Of a stretch of 64,000 nt of DNA, positions 1-9,266 are shown piece by piece. This DNA is from REBR01 sp033721915 (GTDB taxonomy: Bacteria > Pseudomonadota > Gammaproteobacteria > Pseudomonadales > Oleiphilaceae): the NCBI GenBank assembly GCA_033721915.1, contig JAWWAC010000004.1:45156-109155 (forward strand), written 5' to 3'. Under the pieces are notes generated by a model. That model was not told where the DNA came from. It ran no database searches and saw only the letters and a list, made by a program, of their open reading frames with translations. Position numbers and translations under genes: made by a program. Every line of letters starts with the position of its first letter. Position 1 is the first letter of the stretch.

Positions 1-3000
1 CAGTCGGGCGCCGCTGTGCAGGGGGGTGTCCAGTATCTGTTGCAGCCAGTGTTGCAGGGCTGTCTTGCGTGCCCCGGCGTCGCTGTCCGGGGGGGTCATC
101 AGTGCCGGGTAGCGGTCCGCCGCCCTGGACAGGGCGCCCCGGTAGTCCGGCCGGGTGAAGTCCAGCCATTCCAGCAGGTCGTGGAGCAGGTTGCCGGCCT
201 CGGCCCCCCTGGGGAGGCTGAAGCGCAGGGATTCCGGGCCCTCACCGGACTCGGCGGTGGCGTCGGTGGCGGTTTCCGGCTCGTCCTGGTCCCGGTCCGG
301 TGTGGACAGCCCCCCCTGGCGGGCGTTGCGGGTCAGTGCGGAGAAGGAGCTGAGCCACCAGTCCCGCTCGATGCGCCCTTTGAAATGGGCCGGTTCCGGC
401 GCGCTCGGCTCCGGCGCTTGCGGGCCTTCCGGCAGTGCCGGGCGGCTGTCGTTCACATCCAGGAGACCACAGTGGCCTTCCTCTTGCTGGGCACCCAATT
501 GTTCGATCATGCCCTGGAAGTCCGTCACACCCAGGCAGCGGGCCAGTGGCGAGCGGTCGAACTGCTTGAACTCCGCCGCCAGCAGGTAGATGCGCCGCTC
601 CGCCCTGGTGGCCCCCACGTAGAGCAGGCGTTTCTCTTCCGCGATCTGCTCCTGTTCGAACCATTCCATCTGGTCGTCGTCCGGGTTCAGTGCCTGCACC
701 GGGGCCAGGTCCTCACGGCGGTGGTAGCGCACCAGCAGCGGCGGTGACTTGGGTTTCTGGCGGCCGTAGCTGATGAAGGGCATGAAGACCACCGGGTACT
801 CCAGGCCCTTGGCCCCGTGGAGCGTGACGATCTGGATCAGGTTGGCGTCGTTTTCCAGTCGCATCTGGCTGGCTTCGCTGCCGGCCTCCTCCATGGCCTG
901 CTGGAACCAGTGCAGCAATGCCCTTGGCTGGCGGTGTTTCTGGCTGGCCTCCTGCAGCAGCTCCAGCAGGTGCAGGCTGTTGGTGAGCAGCCGCTCGTGG
1001 CGCTCCGGGTCCGGGTGGGTGTGTTGCTGCAGCAGGCGCAGCCCCATACTCATGAAACCCTGGTTGAGCCAGCGCTGTCGCAGCGCGCTGATCTCCGAGA
1101 GGGTCTGGGCCCAGGCGTGCTCGTCGTTCTGCAGATCAAACAGGGCTTTGGTGTCATAACCCAGCCAGGGGGTAGCCAGTGCGGCGATCAGGGCCCGGTC
1201 GTCTTCCAGGTCCAGTATGCCGTTCAGTGCCTGCCACAGGCTTTGTGCCTCCGGGCTGTCCATGACGTTGTCACGGGCGCTGAGGTAGACGGCATTCAGG
1301 TCCAGCTCCGCAAGAGCGGACTGCAGGGTCTGGGCTTCCTGTTTCTGGCGCACCAGTATGGCGATATCACCGGGGCTGATGGGGCGCTCATTGCCGGCTT
1401 CATCAGCGATATGGGACTGCACCAGCAGTCGGCGGATCTCACGGGCACACCAGTCCGCCAGCTCCTTCTGGGCGTCCTTGTTGTAGTTGGCGGGCTTGCC
1501 CTTCTCGTCCACGGGGGCAGGCATCAGGCACCACTGGAAGTCGCTGCGGTCCCGGGCCTGGTCCGTCAGTCCGGGCAGCCCGGTCTTTCCGGTGTGCACC
1601 GGGGTGTAATCGATGCCGAAACCGAACACCTTTTCTGCGGGCCGATCCAGTGGGGCGCCGTGGAAGAGGCGGTTGTAGCCGCTGATGACTCCGCCGCTGG
1701 AGCGGTAGTTGGTGTCCATGACCCAGTGGTACCGGGCGTCTTCACGGGCCTTGAGGTAGGCGAAGACATCCCCGCCACGGAAGCCGTAGATGGCCTGCTT
1801 GGGGTCGCCGATCATGCACAGGAAGGGCTCCCCGCTGGTGCCCTCGGGGCGACTGTCGGACTGGTACAGTGCCTGTAGTATGGCGTACTGGTCCGGGTCC
1901 GTGTCCTGGAACTCGTCCACCAGTGCGGCGGGGAACTGTTCCACCAGGCGACGGGCCAGTCCGGGGCCCGCCTCCGGGTCCTGCAGTCGCTCACGGAGCA
2001 GACGGATCAGGTCGTTGAAGTCCAGCTGGTCCAGTCGGTCCTTGCTGCGGTGCAGGTGCTCCCGGGCGTAGAGAATGCCCTCCCGGGCCCAGGCGGCCTT
2101 GCGGGCTTTCTGCAGTGCCCGCAGTGTGTCCGTGAGGCGGTGCAGTGACGGCAGTGCCTCGGCCTTCTTGGCGCCCTTGAAGCCGTCCTTCCTCAGCTCC
2201 GAGTCGGTGAAGACCGGCGGAATTTCCCCGGGCCAGTCCTGACCGGCCAGCTCGTCCAGCTCCCCGAAAACGGACTGCCAGGCGGCCCTGGTATGGCTGG
2301 CGCGGCGGTTGTTGACGTTGAGCTTTAAAAACGCCTCCCGTTCCTGTGGCCAGTCCTGCCGGAACGCCTGCCAGTCCGGGCGCGGGTCCGGTTCGCTGGT
2401 GGGGGGCACCGGGTCGCTGGTGTGGATGGTCATGCGCCAGTGGGCGGCGAAGTCCTCCGGCGTGGGGTAGAAGCCGTAGAGCTCCGGGAAGTCCGGCCGG
2501 CGGGCCCGGGTGCGGTACCAGTCTTCCAGTGCCTCCATCATCAGTGTGCTGCTGTCCGCCTCCAGGTTGGCGCTGAAGCTGATACCACTGGAGAAGGCCT
2601 GTTGTGTCAGTGCCCGTTTGCAGAAGGAGTGGATGGTGTACACCGCCGCCTCGTCCAGGCACAGCAGGGCCTGGTGCAGCAGGGCACGGGCTTTCTGCGG
2701 GGCCAGGCTTTGCTGGAGTGACTCAAAGAAGGGGCCGGTGAGCTGCCCCCACTGGTCGTGGGCCTGCTGGATTTCCCGGGAAAGGCGGGTCCTGAGCTCG
2801 GCGGTGGCGGCCCTGGTGAAGGTCATCACCAGGATCTTCTCCACCGGCAGTTGCTGCTCCAGCAGAAGCCGCAGGTAGAGGCGTGTGATATTGAAGGTCT
2901 TGCCGGTGCCGGCGCTGGCTTCGATCAGGTGCCGGCCCGCCAGTGGCAGTGTGGTGGCATCCAGTGGCTGTGCCTGCTGTTGCGGTGCCTGTAGAGTCGG

Positions 3001-3009
3001 CTCAGTCAT
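1..3009 (-). CDS. recB: RecB, exodeoxyribonuclease V beta subunit (3' end cut by window edge)
   Basis: This is the helicase-nuclease subunit of RecBCD, which processes double-strand DNA ends for recombination and degrades foreign linear DNA. The minus-strand frame is open from the ATG at 3009 to base 1, about 1003 codons. A UvrD/Rep-like SF1 helicase start is visible: a Walker A motif ASAGTGKT near residue 35, followed by VMTFTRAAT, a typical RecB motif Ia. Full-length RecB is about 1180-1220 residues, so roughly the last 200, which should hold the nuclease domain, lie outside the window. The start overlaps the end of recC by 8 bases (ATGACTGA), which implies translational coupling. recD is not visible and, if present, would lie to the left. 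Confidence 0.95.
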   Translation of the reverse strand, partial: MTEPTLQAPQQQAQPLDATTLPLAGRHLIEASAGTGKTFNITRLYLRLLLEQQLPVEKILVMTFTRAATAELRTRLSREIQQAHDQWGQLTGPFFESLQQSLAPQKARALLHQALLCLDEAAVYTIHSFCKRALTQQAFSSGISFSANLEADSSTLMMEALEDWYRTRARRPDFPELYGFYPTPEDFAAHWRMTIHTSDPVPPTSEPDPRPDWQAFRQDWPQEREAFLKLNVNNRRASHTRAAWQSVFGELDELAGQDWPGEIPPVFTDSELRKDGFKGAKKAEALPSLHRLTDTLRALQKARKAAWAREGILYAREHLHRSKDRLDQLDFNDLIRLLRERLQDPEAGPGLARRLVEQFPAALVDEFQDTDPDQYAILQALYQSDSRPEGTSGEPFLCMIGDPKQAIYGFRGGDVFAYLKAREDARYHWVMDTNYRSSGGVISGYNRLFHGAPLDRPAEKVFGFGIDYTPVHTGKTGLPGLTDQARDRSDFQWCLMPAPVDEKGKPANYNKDAQKELADWCAREIRRLLVQSHIADEAGNERPISPGDIAILVRQKQEAQTLQSALAELDLNAVYLSARDNVMDSPEAQSLWQALNGILDLEDDRALIAALATPWLGYDTKALFDLQNDEHAWAQTLSEISALRQRWLNQGFMSMGLRLLQQHTHPDPERHERLLTNSLHLLELLQEASQKHRQPRALLHWFQQAMEEAGSEASQMRLENDANLIQIVTLHGAKGLEYPVVFMPFISYGRQKPKSPPLLVRYHRREDLAPVQALNPDDDQMEWFEQEQIAEEKRLLYVGATRAERRIYLLAAEFKQFDRSPLARCLGVTDFQGMIEQLGAQQEEGHCGLLDVNDSRPALPEGPQAPEPSAPEPAHFKGRIERDWWLSSFSALTRNARQGGLSTPDRDQDEPETATDATAESGEGPESLRFSLPRGAEAGNLLHDLLEWLDFTRPDYRGALSRAADRYPALMTPPDSDAGARKTALQHWLQQILDTPLHSGARL

Positions 3010-6000
3010 GATCGGCCTCCTCAGGCGTGGCGGGCGAGAGGGGCGTGCTTTCGCTCTGCATCATTGCCTGCAGTGGTCCATAGAGGGCCAGCAGCGGGTC
3101 CATCAGATCCTGCGGGTCCGGCGGCTGTGGCCAGAACCAGGCCAGATAGGGGTCGTCCGAGAGGCCGGATTTGAAGTCGTCCCCCTGCCAGAGGCCGTAA
3201 AACTGATGGAGCTTGAATTTCTCGCTGCTCATTTTGAATCCCAGCTCACCGTGATAGGGCAGCGGCTCCATCAGGCTTTGCCGCCACAGGGCCAGCCACT
3301 GGCCCAGCTGTTCACGGGCCTCTTCGGCGGGCATAGCCTCCATGGTCAGGCTCTCCACTTCCCCCTCTTTGCCACGGAACAGGCCCAGTGACCCGGTGGC
3401 TTGCTGGCAATTGGCCAGCAGGTGGCTGAGCCCCAGGCGCAGTCGGTCGCGGCTCTTGGCGTTGGCCAGTCGCCACAGCACCAGTGTGCCCTGCTCCGTG
3501 AGGGGCAGCTCCCCTTCCAGTGTCAGTCCCTCCAGTGTCACGGCAACGGTCACAGGCCCGGTACGGTCCGCCCCCTGCTGGCTGAGGTGGCCGGCGAACT
3601 GCTCCGCCTGCTGCTGCCAGTCCGTGACCTGCTCTTCCATGAGGGCATGGTCCGGTGACTCGCCGGAAAGTTCGTAACGCCGGCGGGCCTTCTCGGCCCG
3701 TTCCGGCTCCCCCTTCAGGCGGCCTTCGATCACGGACTGCTGCAGCTTGTAGCGGTCCAGGTGGTTGGCGGCGAAGGGTTCGGAGTCCGCCAGTGCGGTC
3801 TGCCCGGTCTGGTCCAGGAATAGCCGCAGCCGTTCACGGGCAAAGTGCCGTGCCGGGTGGTCCAGTGCCGTGACCAGCTGCTCCAGTGTGAGGCTCTCGG
3901 GCCATTCCGGCTCCGGCAGCCGGGTGACCTTCTCCCGGGGGGCATGGGGCCGTGAGAGTCGCAGCCACTGGCCGTCGAACCCGGGCCAGTCCCCCTGGTA
4001 GTTGTGCCAGGAGAAAGGCTGCAGTGGCAGCTGGCGTATGGCCCCGGTGTCCCAGCCGGAACTGCCATCCAGATAGTGCATCAGCTCAGAGAGCACCAGC
4101 GAGGGGGGCTGCTCAGTGTTGCTGCGCACGTCACGCCCCTGGTAGCTCAAGTAGAGCCGGTCCCTGGCGGAGAGCAGTGCCTCCAGGAACAGGTAGCGGT
4201 CGTCGCCACGGCGGGAGCGGTCACCGGGGCGTGGCGGGTCACTGGCCATGAGGTCAAAGCCCAGTGGCGGTCGCTGGCGGGGGAAGTCCCCGTCGTTGAG
4301 TCCCAGCACCGCGATCACCCGGAAGGGGATGGAGCGCATGGGGATCATGGAGCAGACGGTGATCTGTCCGGTGAGGAACTGACGACCTGTGCGCTGTGGG
4401 CTGGACAGGCTCTGCTCCAGCACATGGCGCACCACGGTCAGTGGCAGTGTCTCCTTCAGCCCGGCCCGGTGGGCCTGGTCGCTGAGGTCCCGGATGCACT
4501 GGCGCAGGTCGTCGTGGGCCGGCTCGTACTCGTTGTCGGCGCTGAACAGGGCCTGCCTAAGCCGCTGGTGCAGGAAACCCTGCCAGTCCGCCACGGTGCG
4601 TGGCTGTCGCAGGTCCCGGGAGAGGCTGCGCAGCTCCTGCACAAAGGCCAGCAGCTTGCCCAGTATCAGTGCCTGGCTGCCTTCCACCTGGGGCAGCAGC
4701 AGGCGCTCCTCCACGATGGCCTCCTCGTCCCCCCAGGCAAAGCCCAGCAGCAGACGCTCCAGCCCCTGGGCCCAGGTGTAGCGGTCGTTGCTGCCCTCAC
4801 CGGTCCATTCCCCCTTGTGGGGCTGGTCCAGCCCCCAGTGCACACAGGCCACCTGCAGCCACTGGGCGATCTGCTCGATGTCGTCGCCGCTCAGTGCCAG
4901 ACGGGCGCGGATGGCGGGCACCTGCAGCCAGCCCATGACCTGGTTCACCTGGAATCGGGCATCCGGCAGTGAGAGCAGCTCCAGAAAGGCCGCCACCGTG
5001 GGATCCGAGTCCCCCAGTGCCCGGTCGGCGATGGAACAGGGCAGCGGCGGCACGTCCTCACCCAGCTCGTCGAAGCGCCGCGCGAAAACCGCCTCCACGA
5101 AGGGGGCGTAGTCCTCCACATTGGGGCACATCACCAGCACGTCTTTCGGTGTGAGTGTGGGGTCGTTGTTGAACTGGTGCAGCAGCCAGTCGTGCAGGCC
5201 CTGCACTTCCCGCAGGGGGCTGTGGGCGCTGACCAGGTGGATGGCATCGTCCCACTCCGGGGTGGGCTGCTCCCGGCCGTCGGTGAGTGAGAGGATCTCT
5301 TTCTGCAGGCGATGGAGCCGGGTTTCTTCATCGTGGGTGCCCCTGGGCCGTGAGAACAGGGGCGTCTCCAGGTCGGAGCGTTCCATCAGCTGGTGCACAA
5401 AGGTCTGACCCTGCTGGCCCAGGCTGGCGATCAGTGGATTGCCCAGGTCCTGAATGAGTCCGTCTTCGCTGTCGTGTTGTGTCAGCCAAAGGGCACGCTG
5501 GCGGGCGGCGCGTTTCTCGCTGACCAGGTCCCCCCAGTACTCGTCGCTGGGGTTGAGGCAGAGGATATGGAAGTCCACGCCGCCGCGCTGTGACAGGGCC
5601 CGGATAAAGTCCAGCCACAGGGGGGCCAGTGCGTTGATGCCGAACAGGAAGAGCCGCTCCGGCAGGGCTCTGGAGGGGCGGTCCATGCGGGACAGGGCCT
5701 GCTCCATCAGCCGCACCGGGTGGCCCGGCTCGCCGGCGGTGAGGTGGCGCCAGAGGCGGGCCTGCCAGTGGTCCTGCTCCCCGTTTTTCTGGCTCTGGTT
5801 CCGGCCCTGGTCCCAGCTCTGGATCCAGTCCGGGCGGTAGATCAGGTACTGCTCGAACAGGTCCGCCACCTGCTCCGCCAGCTCGAAGCGGCGCAGCACC
5901 TGCTGGCGTGAGGACTGGTTCTGCCAGTAGCGGTTGGGCTCGGCAAAGGCCGGGTCACCGGTCACCTCCGGCTCCGCCAGCAGCTCGAACAGCCGCCATA

Positions 6001-6283
6001 CCATCACCTCCCGCTGGTAGAGTGACTGCTCCGGCACCTGGTCCGGCCCCAGTATGCGACGGATCAGGTCCCAGATGGCCAGTGCCGGCAGTGGGTAGTC
6101 CAGGTTCATGGCCACCTGCCGCTCCGGGTGCTGTGCCAGCGCCATGCTCAGCCAGTGCTGCATGCCCTGGTGCTGCACCAGGATCACATCCGCCGTCAGT
6201 GGGTTGCTCACGGGCATGGCCAGCAGGCGCGCCAGGGGGTCCACCAGGTCTTCCATGCGGTTACTGAGCAGGGTGTGGATCAT
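3002..6283 (-). CDS. recC: RecC, exodeoxyribonuclease V gamma subunit
   Basis: RecC is the Chi-recognition scaffold of RecBCD; its helicase and nuclease folds are catalytically dead. The predicted protein is 1093 residues, close to the roughly 1120 of E. coli. The N-terminus MIHTLLSNRMEDL followed by ILVQHQGMQHWL matches the RecC start (VYHSNRLDVL...ILVQSTGMAQWL). For that reason I chose the ATG at 6283 over the GTG at 6331, which would add 16 residues without family support. Further family-like segments include NPLIASLGQQG and the C-terminal KFKLHQFYGLW. It precedes and overlaps recB and lies about 70 bases after the serine acetyltransferase gene, so co-transcription with that gene is possible. 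Confidence 0.95.
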   Translation of the reverse strand: MIHTLLSNRMEDLVDPLARLLAMPVSNPLTADVILVQHQGMQHWLSMALAQHPERQVAMNLDYPLPALAIWDLIRRILGPDQVPEQSLYQREVMVWRLFELLAEPEVTGDPAFAEPNRYWQNQSSRQQVLRRFELAEQVADLFEQYLIYRPDWIQSWDQGRNQSQKNGEQDHWQARLWRHLTAGEPGHPVRLMEQALSRMDRPSRALPERLFLFGINALAPLWLDFIRALSQRGGVDFHILCLNPSDEYWGDLVSEKRAARQRALWLTQHDSEDGLIQDLGNPLIASLGQQGQTFVHQLMERSDLETPLFSRPRGTHDEETRLHRLQKEILSLTDGREQPTPEWDDAIHLVSAHSPLREVQGLHDWLLHQFNNDPTLTPKDVLVMCPNVEDYAPFVEAVFARRFDELGEDVPPLPCSIADRALGDSDPTVAAFLELLSLPDARFQVNQVMGWLQVPAIRARLALSGDDIEQIAQWLQVACVHWGLDQPHKGEWTGEGSNDRYTWAQGLERLLLGFAWGDEEAIVEERLLLPQVEGSQALILGKLLAFVQELRSLSRDLRQPRTVADWQGFLHQRLRQALFSADNEYEPAHDDLRQCIRDLSDQAHRAGLKETLPLTVVRHVLEQSLSSPQRTGRQFLTGQITVCSMIPMRSIPFRVIAVLGLNDGDFPRQRPPLGFDLMASDPPRPGDRSRRGDDRYLFLEALLSARDRLYLSYQGRDVRSNTEQPPSLVLSELMHYLDGSSGWDTGAIRQLPLQPFSWHNYQGDWPGFDGQWLRLSRPHAPREKVTRLPEPEWPESLTLEQLVTALDHPARHFARERLRLFLDQTGQTALADSEPFAANHLDRYKLQQSVIEGRLKGEPERAEKARRRYELSGESPDHALMEEQVTDWQQQAEQFAGHLSQQGADRTGPVTVAVTLEGLTLEGELPLTEQGTLVLWRLANAKSRDRLRLGLSHLLANCQQATGSLGLFRGKEGEVESLTMEAMPAEEAREQLGQWLALWRQSLMEPLPYHGELGFKMSSEKFKLHQFYGLWQGDDFKSGLSDDPYLAWFWPQPPDPQDLMDPLLALYGPLQAMMQSESTPLSPATPEEADHD

Positions 6284-6351
6284 GGCGGGGTTCCCGTCCG
6301 GGTCGTTGATCAGTTGTCCTCCCCCGCCCACAGAGCACGGGGCGGCGCGGG

Positions 6352-7242
6352 CTAGTCCTTGTCCTGGCGCAGTGAGGCCTGGGAGATCTGGCTTTCCGCC
6401 GGCACGCTGCGGGTGAGCCAGACGTTGCCGCCGATCACCGAGGCGCGGCCGATGGTGATGCGCCCGAGGATGGTGGCGCCGGCGTAGATCACCACGTCGT
6501 CCTCCACCACCGGGTGGCGTGGCTCGCCTTTGGCCAGCGAGCCTTCCGGCGTTTCATTGAAGCGCACCGCGCCCAGTGTCACGGCCTGGTAGAGCCGCAC
6601 CCGGTCTCCCAGTATGGCGGTTTCGCCGATCACCACGCCGGTGCCGTGGTCGATGAAGAAGGAGCGGCCGATGGTGGCCCCCGGGTGGATATCGATGCCG
6701 GTGGCGGAGTGGGCCTTCTCGGAGATGATGCGGGCGATGATCTTCAGCCCGGCGTGGTAGAACACGTGGGCAATGCGGTGGTGCATCACCGCGTGCACGC
6801 CGGGGTAGGTGATCAGCACCTCGTCCACGCAGGTGGCGGCCGGGTCGCCGTGGTAGGCGGCCACCACGTCCTGGTCCAGCAGCACCCGCAGGTCCGGCAG
6901 CTGGCTGAGTATGCCATCCACCAGGGTGTTGGCCCGCTCCTGCCGTTCCTGCTCGCTGGTGTTGCTGGGGTCGATATAGGCCAGCTCCAGTGCCACCTGC
7001 TCCTGCAGCTGGCACTGGGCCTTGCCCAGGTGATAGGCCACGAAGTGGTCTTCCCGCTCCTTGGTCAGGTCCGGCGGCCCCAGGCGCATGGGGAAGAGCA
7101 CGCCACTGAGGCGGTCCATGATCTGGTAGACCGCCTGGCGGGAGGGCAGCTCACGGCTGCCCAGGTGAATGTCACGGCCCTGGCTCTGGCGCCATTCGTA
7201 ACGGGCTTTACGCAACTGGTCGACAACGGTGGGGATCAGCAT
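6352..7242 (-). CDS. Serine O-acetyltransferase, EpsC/CysE type
   Basis: This enzyme makes O-acetylserine from serine and acetyl-CoA, the carbon skeleton for cysteine synthesis in the cytoplasm. The 296-residue protein has an alpha-helical N-terminal part. A left-handed beta-helix with hexapeptide repeats starts near residue 170 (GIDIHPGATIGRSFFIDHG, VVIGETAILGDRVRLYQ, VVIYAGATILGRITIG). The catalytic His-Asp/His pattern of the family is visible in IDIHPGA and FIDHGTGVVIG. Length and the N-terminal extension fit the EpsC subgroup better than classical E. coli CysE (273 residues). The neighbouring cysJI genes on the same strand support a sulfur-assimilation role, although a 311-base gap separates them. 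Confidence 0.9.
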   Translation of the reverse strand: MLIPTVVDQLRKARYEWRQSQGRDIHLGSRELPSRQAVYQIMDRLSGVLFPMRLGPPDLTKEREDHFVAYHLGKAQCQLQEQVALELAYIDPSNTSEQERQERANTLVDGILSQLPDLRVLLDQDVVAAYHGDPAATCVDEVLITYPGVHAVMHHRIAHVFYHAGLKIIARIISEKAHSATGIDIHPGATIGRSFFIDHGTGVVIGETAILGDRVRLYQAVTLGAVRFNETPEGSLAKGEPRHPVVEDDVVIYAGATILGRITIGRASVIGGNVWLTRSVPAESQISQASLRQDKD

Positions 7243-7553
7243 GGCGCCTCCTACTTATATTAAGCTCCGGGCCTTCTCGGACATTGGCGCCGGGCCGGCT
7301 TTGTTCGTGTTCGGTGCGGCTTTTACGGCACCGGGGCCCCGCCCTGACTATCTTCTCATAACCGGGGCTCAAAAAGCGCGGTTGCCCTGGCCGGGGAAGG
7401 AAAGCCTATAACATCCGGCCGGGGTAATACCATGCCAGAGAGGCACCCGGGTGCCCGGCTGTTACAGGGCGCCTTTTCCGGCCAACTGGCCAACTGGCAG
7501 GGGATGCGCCCGTTGCGTCGCGGGCGCTGTTTCCGGTGCGTCACGGACGCCGT
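7243..7553. other. Intergenic region between cysI and the acetyltransferase gene
   Basis: No gene is supported in these 311 bases. The stretch holds several symmetric elements. There is a perfect 14-base palindrome (7442-7455), an 8-base direct repeat ccaactgg immediately repeated (7482-7497), and a hairpin with 7-base perfect arms (7506-7512 and 7521-7527). The hairpin lies 27 bases past the cysI stop but lacks a following T-run on the minus strand, so it is only a possible terminator. The promoter of the acetyltransferase gene is probably in the AT-richer part near 7243-7290. Confidence 0.4.
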
Positions 7554-9266
7554 TCAGGACGGGTCGCTGACCTGTGCCTGGTGAAAGGCGCCCGGGGAGC
7601 GGTCCTCGTCCACGATGCCGCTGCGCAGCAGGAAATCGCCTAAGGGCTCCTCCCCTTCCCGCTCATCCGCAAAGCGCTGCAGCATCGGCGCCAGCACCGC
7701 CAGCAGGGTCTCCTCGTCGATGTTTTCCCGGTACAGGCGGTTCATGCGCTGGCCGATGCGGTCGCCCCCCAGGTAGAGGTTGTAGCGCCCCGGCGCCTTG
7801 CCGGTGAGGCCGATTTCCGCCAGATAGGGTCGGGCACAGCCGTTGGGGCAGCCGGTGACGCGCAGGTTGATGGGCACTTCGGACACCCCGGCTTTGGCCA
7901 TCAGGTCTTCCAGCTTTTCCACCAGCTCCGGCAGGTAACGCTCGGACTCGGCCATGGCCAGTCCGCAGGTGGGGAAGGCCACACAGGACAGGGCGTTGCG
8001 TCTGAGCGGGGAGCTCTGGCTGCCATCGTCCAGCCCGTAGCGCTCCACCAGGGCCTGTATGCTGTCTTTGTCCTTCTGGGCGACATGGGCGATGATCAGG
8101 TTCTGGTTGCCGGTGACGCGAAACTCCCCCTTGTGCACCCGGGCGATTTCCCGCAGCGCGCTGCGCAGTTTCAGGTCCGGGAAGTCCGCCACGCGCCCGC
8201 TGGCGATGCGCAGTGTAAGGTGGCTCTTGCCGTTGTCTCCCTTCACCCAGCCGAAGCGGTCGCCGTTGTGGGTGAAGCGGTAGGGCCGTGCCTGTCCCAT
8301 GGGCTGGCCGTGATACTCCCGGAACAGCTCCAGGAAACGCGCCAGCCCCAGGTCGTCCAGTGTGTACTTGAGCCGGGCATGGTCGCGGTTGTCACGGGCG
8401 CCGTAGTCGCGCTGCACGGCGGCGATGGCCTCGCAGGCGTCCGCCGCCTGCTCCGTGGGGACAAAACCGGCCACGGTGGCCAGGCGGGGGTAGGTTTCCG
8501 GTGCTCCGTAACGGGTGCCCATGCCGCCACCAATGGCCACGTTGAACCCCTGCAGGCGGCCCTTTTCCACAATGGCGATCAGGCCGATGTCGTTGGCGAA
8601 CAGGTCGCAGTCGTTGTCCGGCGGCACCGCCAGTGCAATCTTGAATTTACGGGGCAGGTAGCTGGCGCCATAGAAAGGCTCCTCGTCCTCCTCAAGGCGG
8701 TGCACGCACTCCTCGTCCAGCCAGATCTCGGCATAGGCGGAGGAGCGCCAGCGCAGGCGGTCGCTGATCCGGGAGGCCAGCTGGTACACCGTCTGGTGCA
8801 GTGGTGACTCGTGGGGGTTCACGCTGGTTACCACGTTGCGGTTGACATCGCCGCAGGCCCCCACGGAGTCAATGCCCAGTGCGTTGACCTTCTGCATCAG
8901 CGGCTTGAGCCGGCCCTTGAACACCCCGTGGAACTGGAAGGTCTGACGGGTGGTCAGGCGCAGTGTGTGGTTGGCGCACTGCTCCGCCACCTCGTCCAGA
9001 CCCAGCCACTGGCGGGGTGTGAGCACGCCGCCGGGCAGGCGCAGGCGCACCATGAACTGGTACAGGGGCTCCAGCTTCTGTCGGCGGCGCTGGTCGCGAT
9101 GGTCCCGGTCGTCCTGCTGGTAGATGCCGTGGAACTTGCTCAGGGCCGTGTCCGGATCCGCCAGGGCACCGGTGGCCTCGTCCTCCAGCCCACGGGCCAG
9201 TGTGCCGCGCAGATAGTGGCTTTCCCGCTTGATGATTTCCGCTTTTGGCAGTGTTGTCTCGGCCAT
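7554..9266 (-). CDS. cysI: Sulfite reductase [NADPH] hemoprotein beta-component
   Basis: CysI reduces sulfite to sulfide at a siroheme/4Fe-4S centre, using electrons delivered by CysJ. The 570-residue length equals that of E. coli CysI. The iron-sulfur/siroheme cysteines are visible as CVAFPTCGLAMAES and, downstream, VTGCPNGCARP (C-x5-C and C-x3-C). Conserved ferrite-reductase segments such as TTRQTFQFHGV and GACGDVNRNV are also present. Its ATG shares one base with the cysJ stop (TGATG), so cysJ and cysI are translationally coupled in the order J then I. A ribosome-binding sequence GAGGG lies about 10 bases upstream. Confidence 0.97.
   Translation of the reverse strand: MAETTLPKAEIIKRESHYLRGTLARGLEDEATGALADPDTALSKFHGIYQQDDRDHRDQRRRQKLEPLYQFMVRLRLPGGVLTPRQWLGLDEVAEQCANHTLRLTTRQTFQFHGVFKGRLKPLMQKVNALGIDSVGACGDVNRNVVTSVNPHESPLHQTVYQLASRISDRLRWRSSAYAEIWLDEECVHRLEEDEEPFYGASYLPRKFKIALAVPPDNDCDLFANDIGLIAIVEKGRLQGFNVAIGGGMGTRYGAPETYPRLATVAGFVPTEQAADACEAIAAVQRDYGARDNRDHARLKYTLDDLGLARFLELFREYHGQPMGQARPYRFTHNGDRFGWVKGDNGKSHLTLRIASGRVADFPDLKLRSALREIARVHKGEFRVTGNQNLIIAHVAQKDKDSIQALVERYGLDDGSQSSPLRRNALSCVAFPTCGLAMAESERYLPELVEKLEDLMAKAGVSEVPINLRVTGCPNGCARPYLAEIGLTGKAPGRYNLYLGGDRIGQRMNRLYRENIDEETLLAVLAPMLQRFADEREGEEPLGDFLLRSGIVDEDRSPGAFHQAQVSDPS

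Noticed and set aside
7506..7527. Hairpin after cysI as a terminator
   Set aside because: Perfect stem but no T-run on the minus strand; kept only as a palindrome in the intergenic note.
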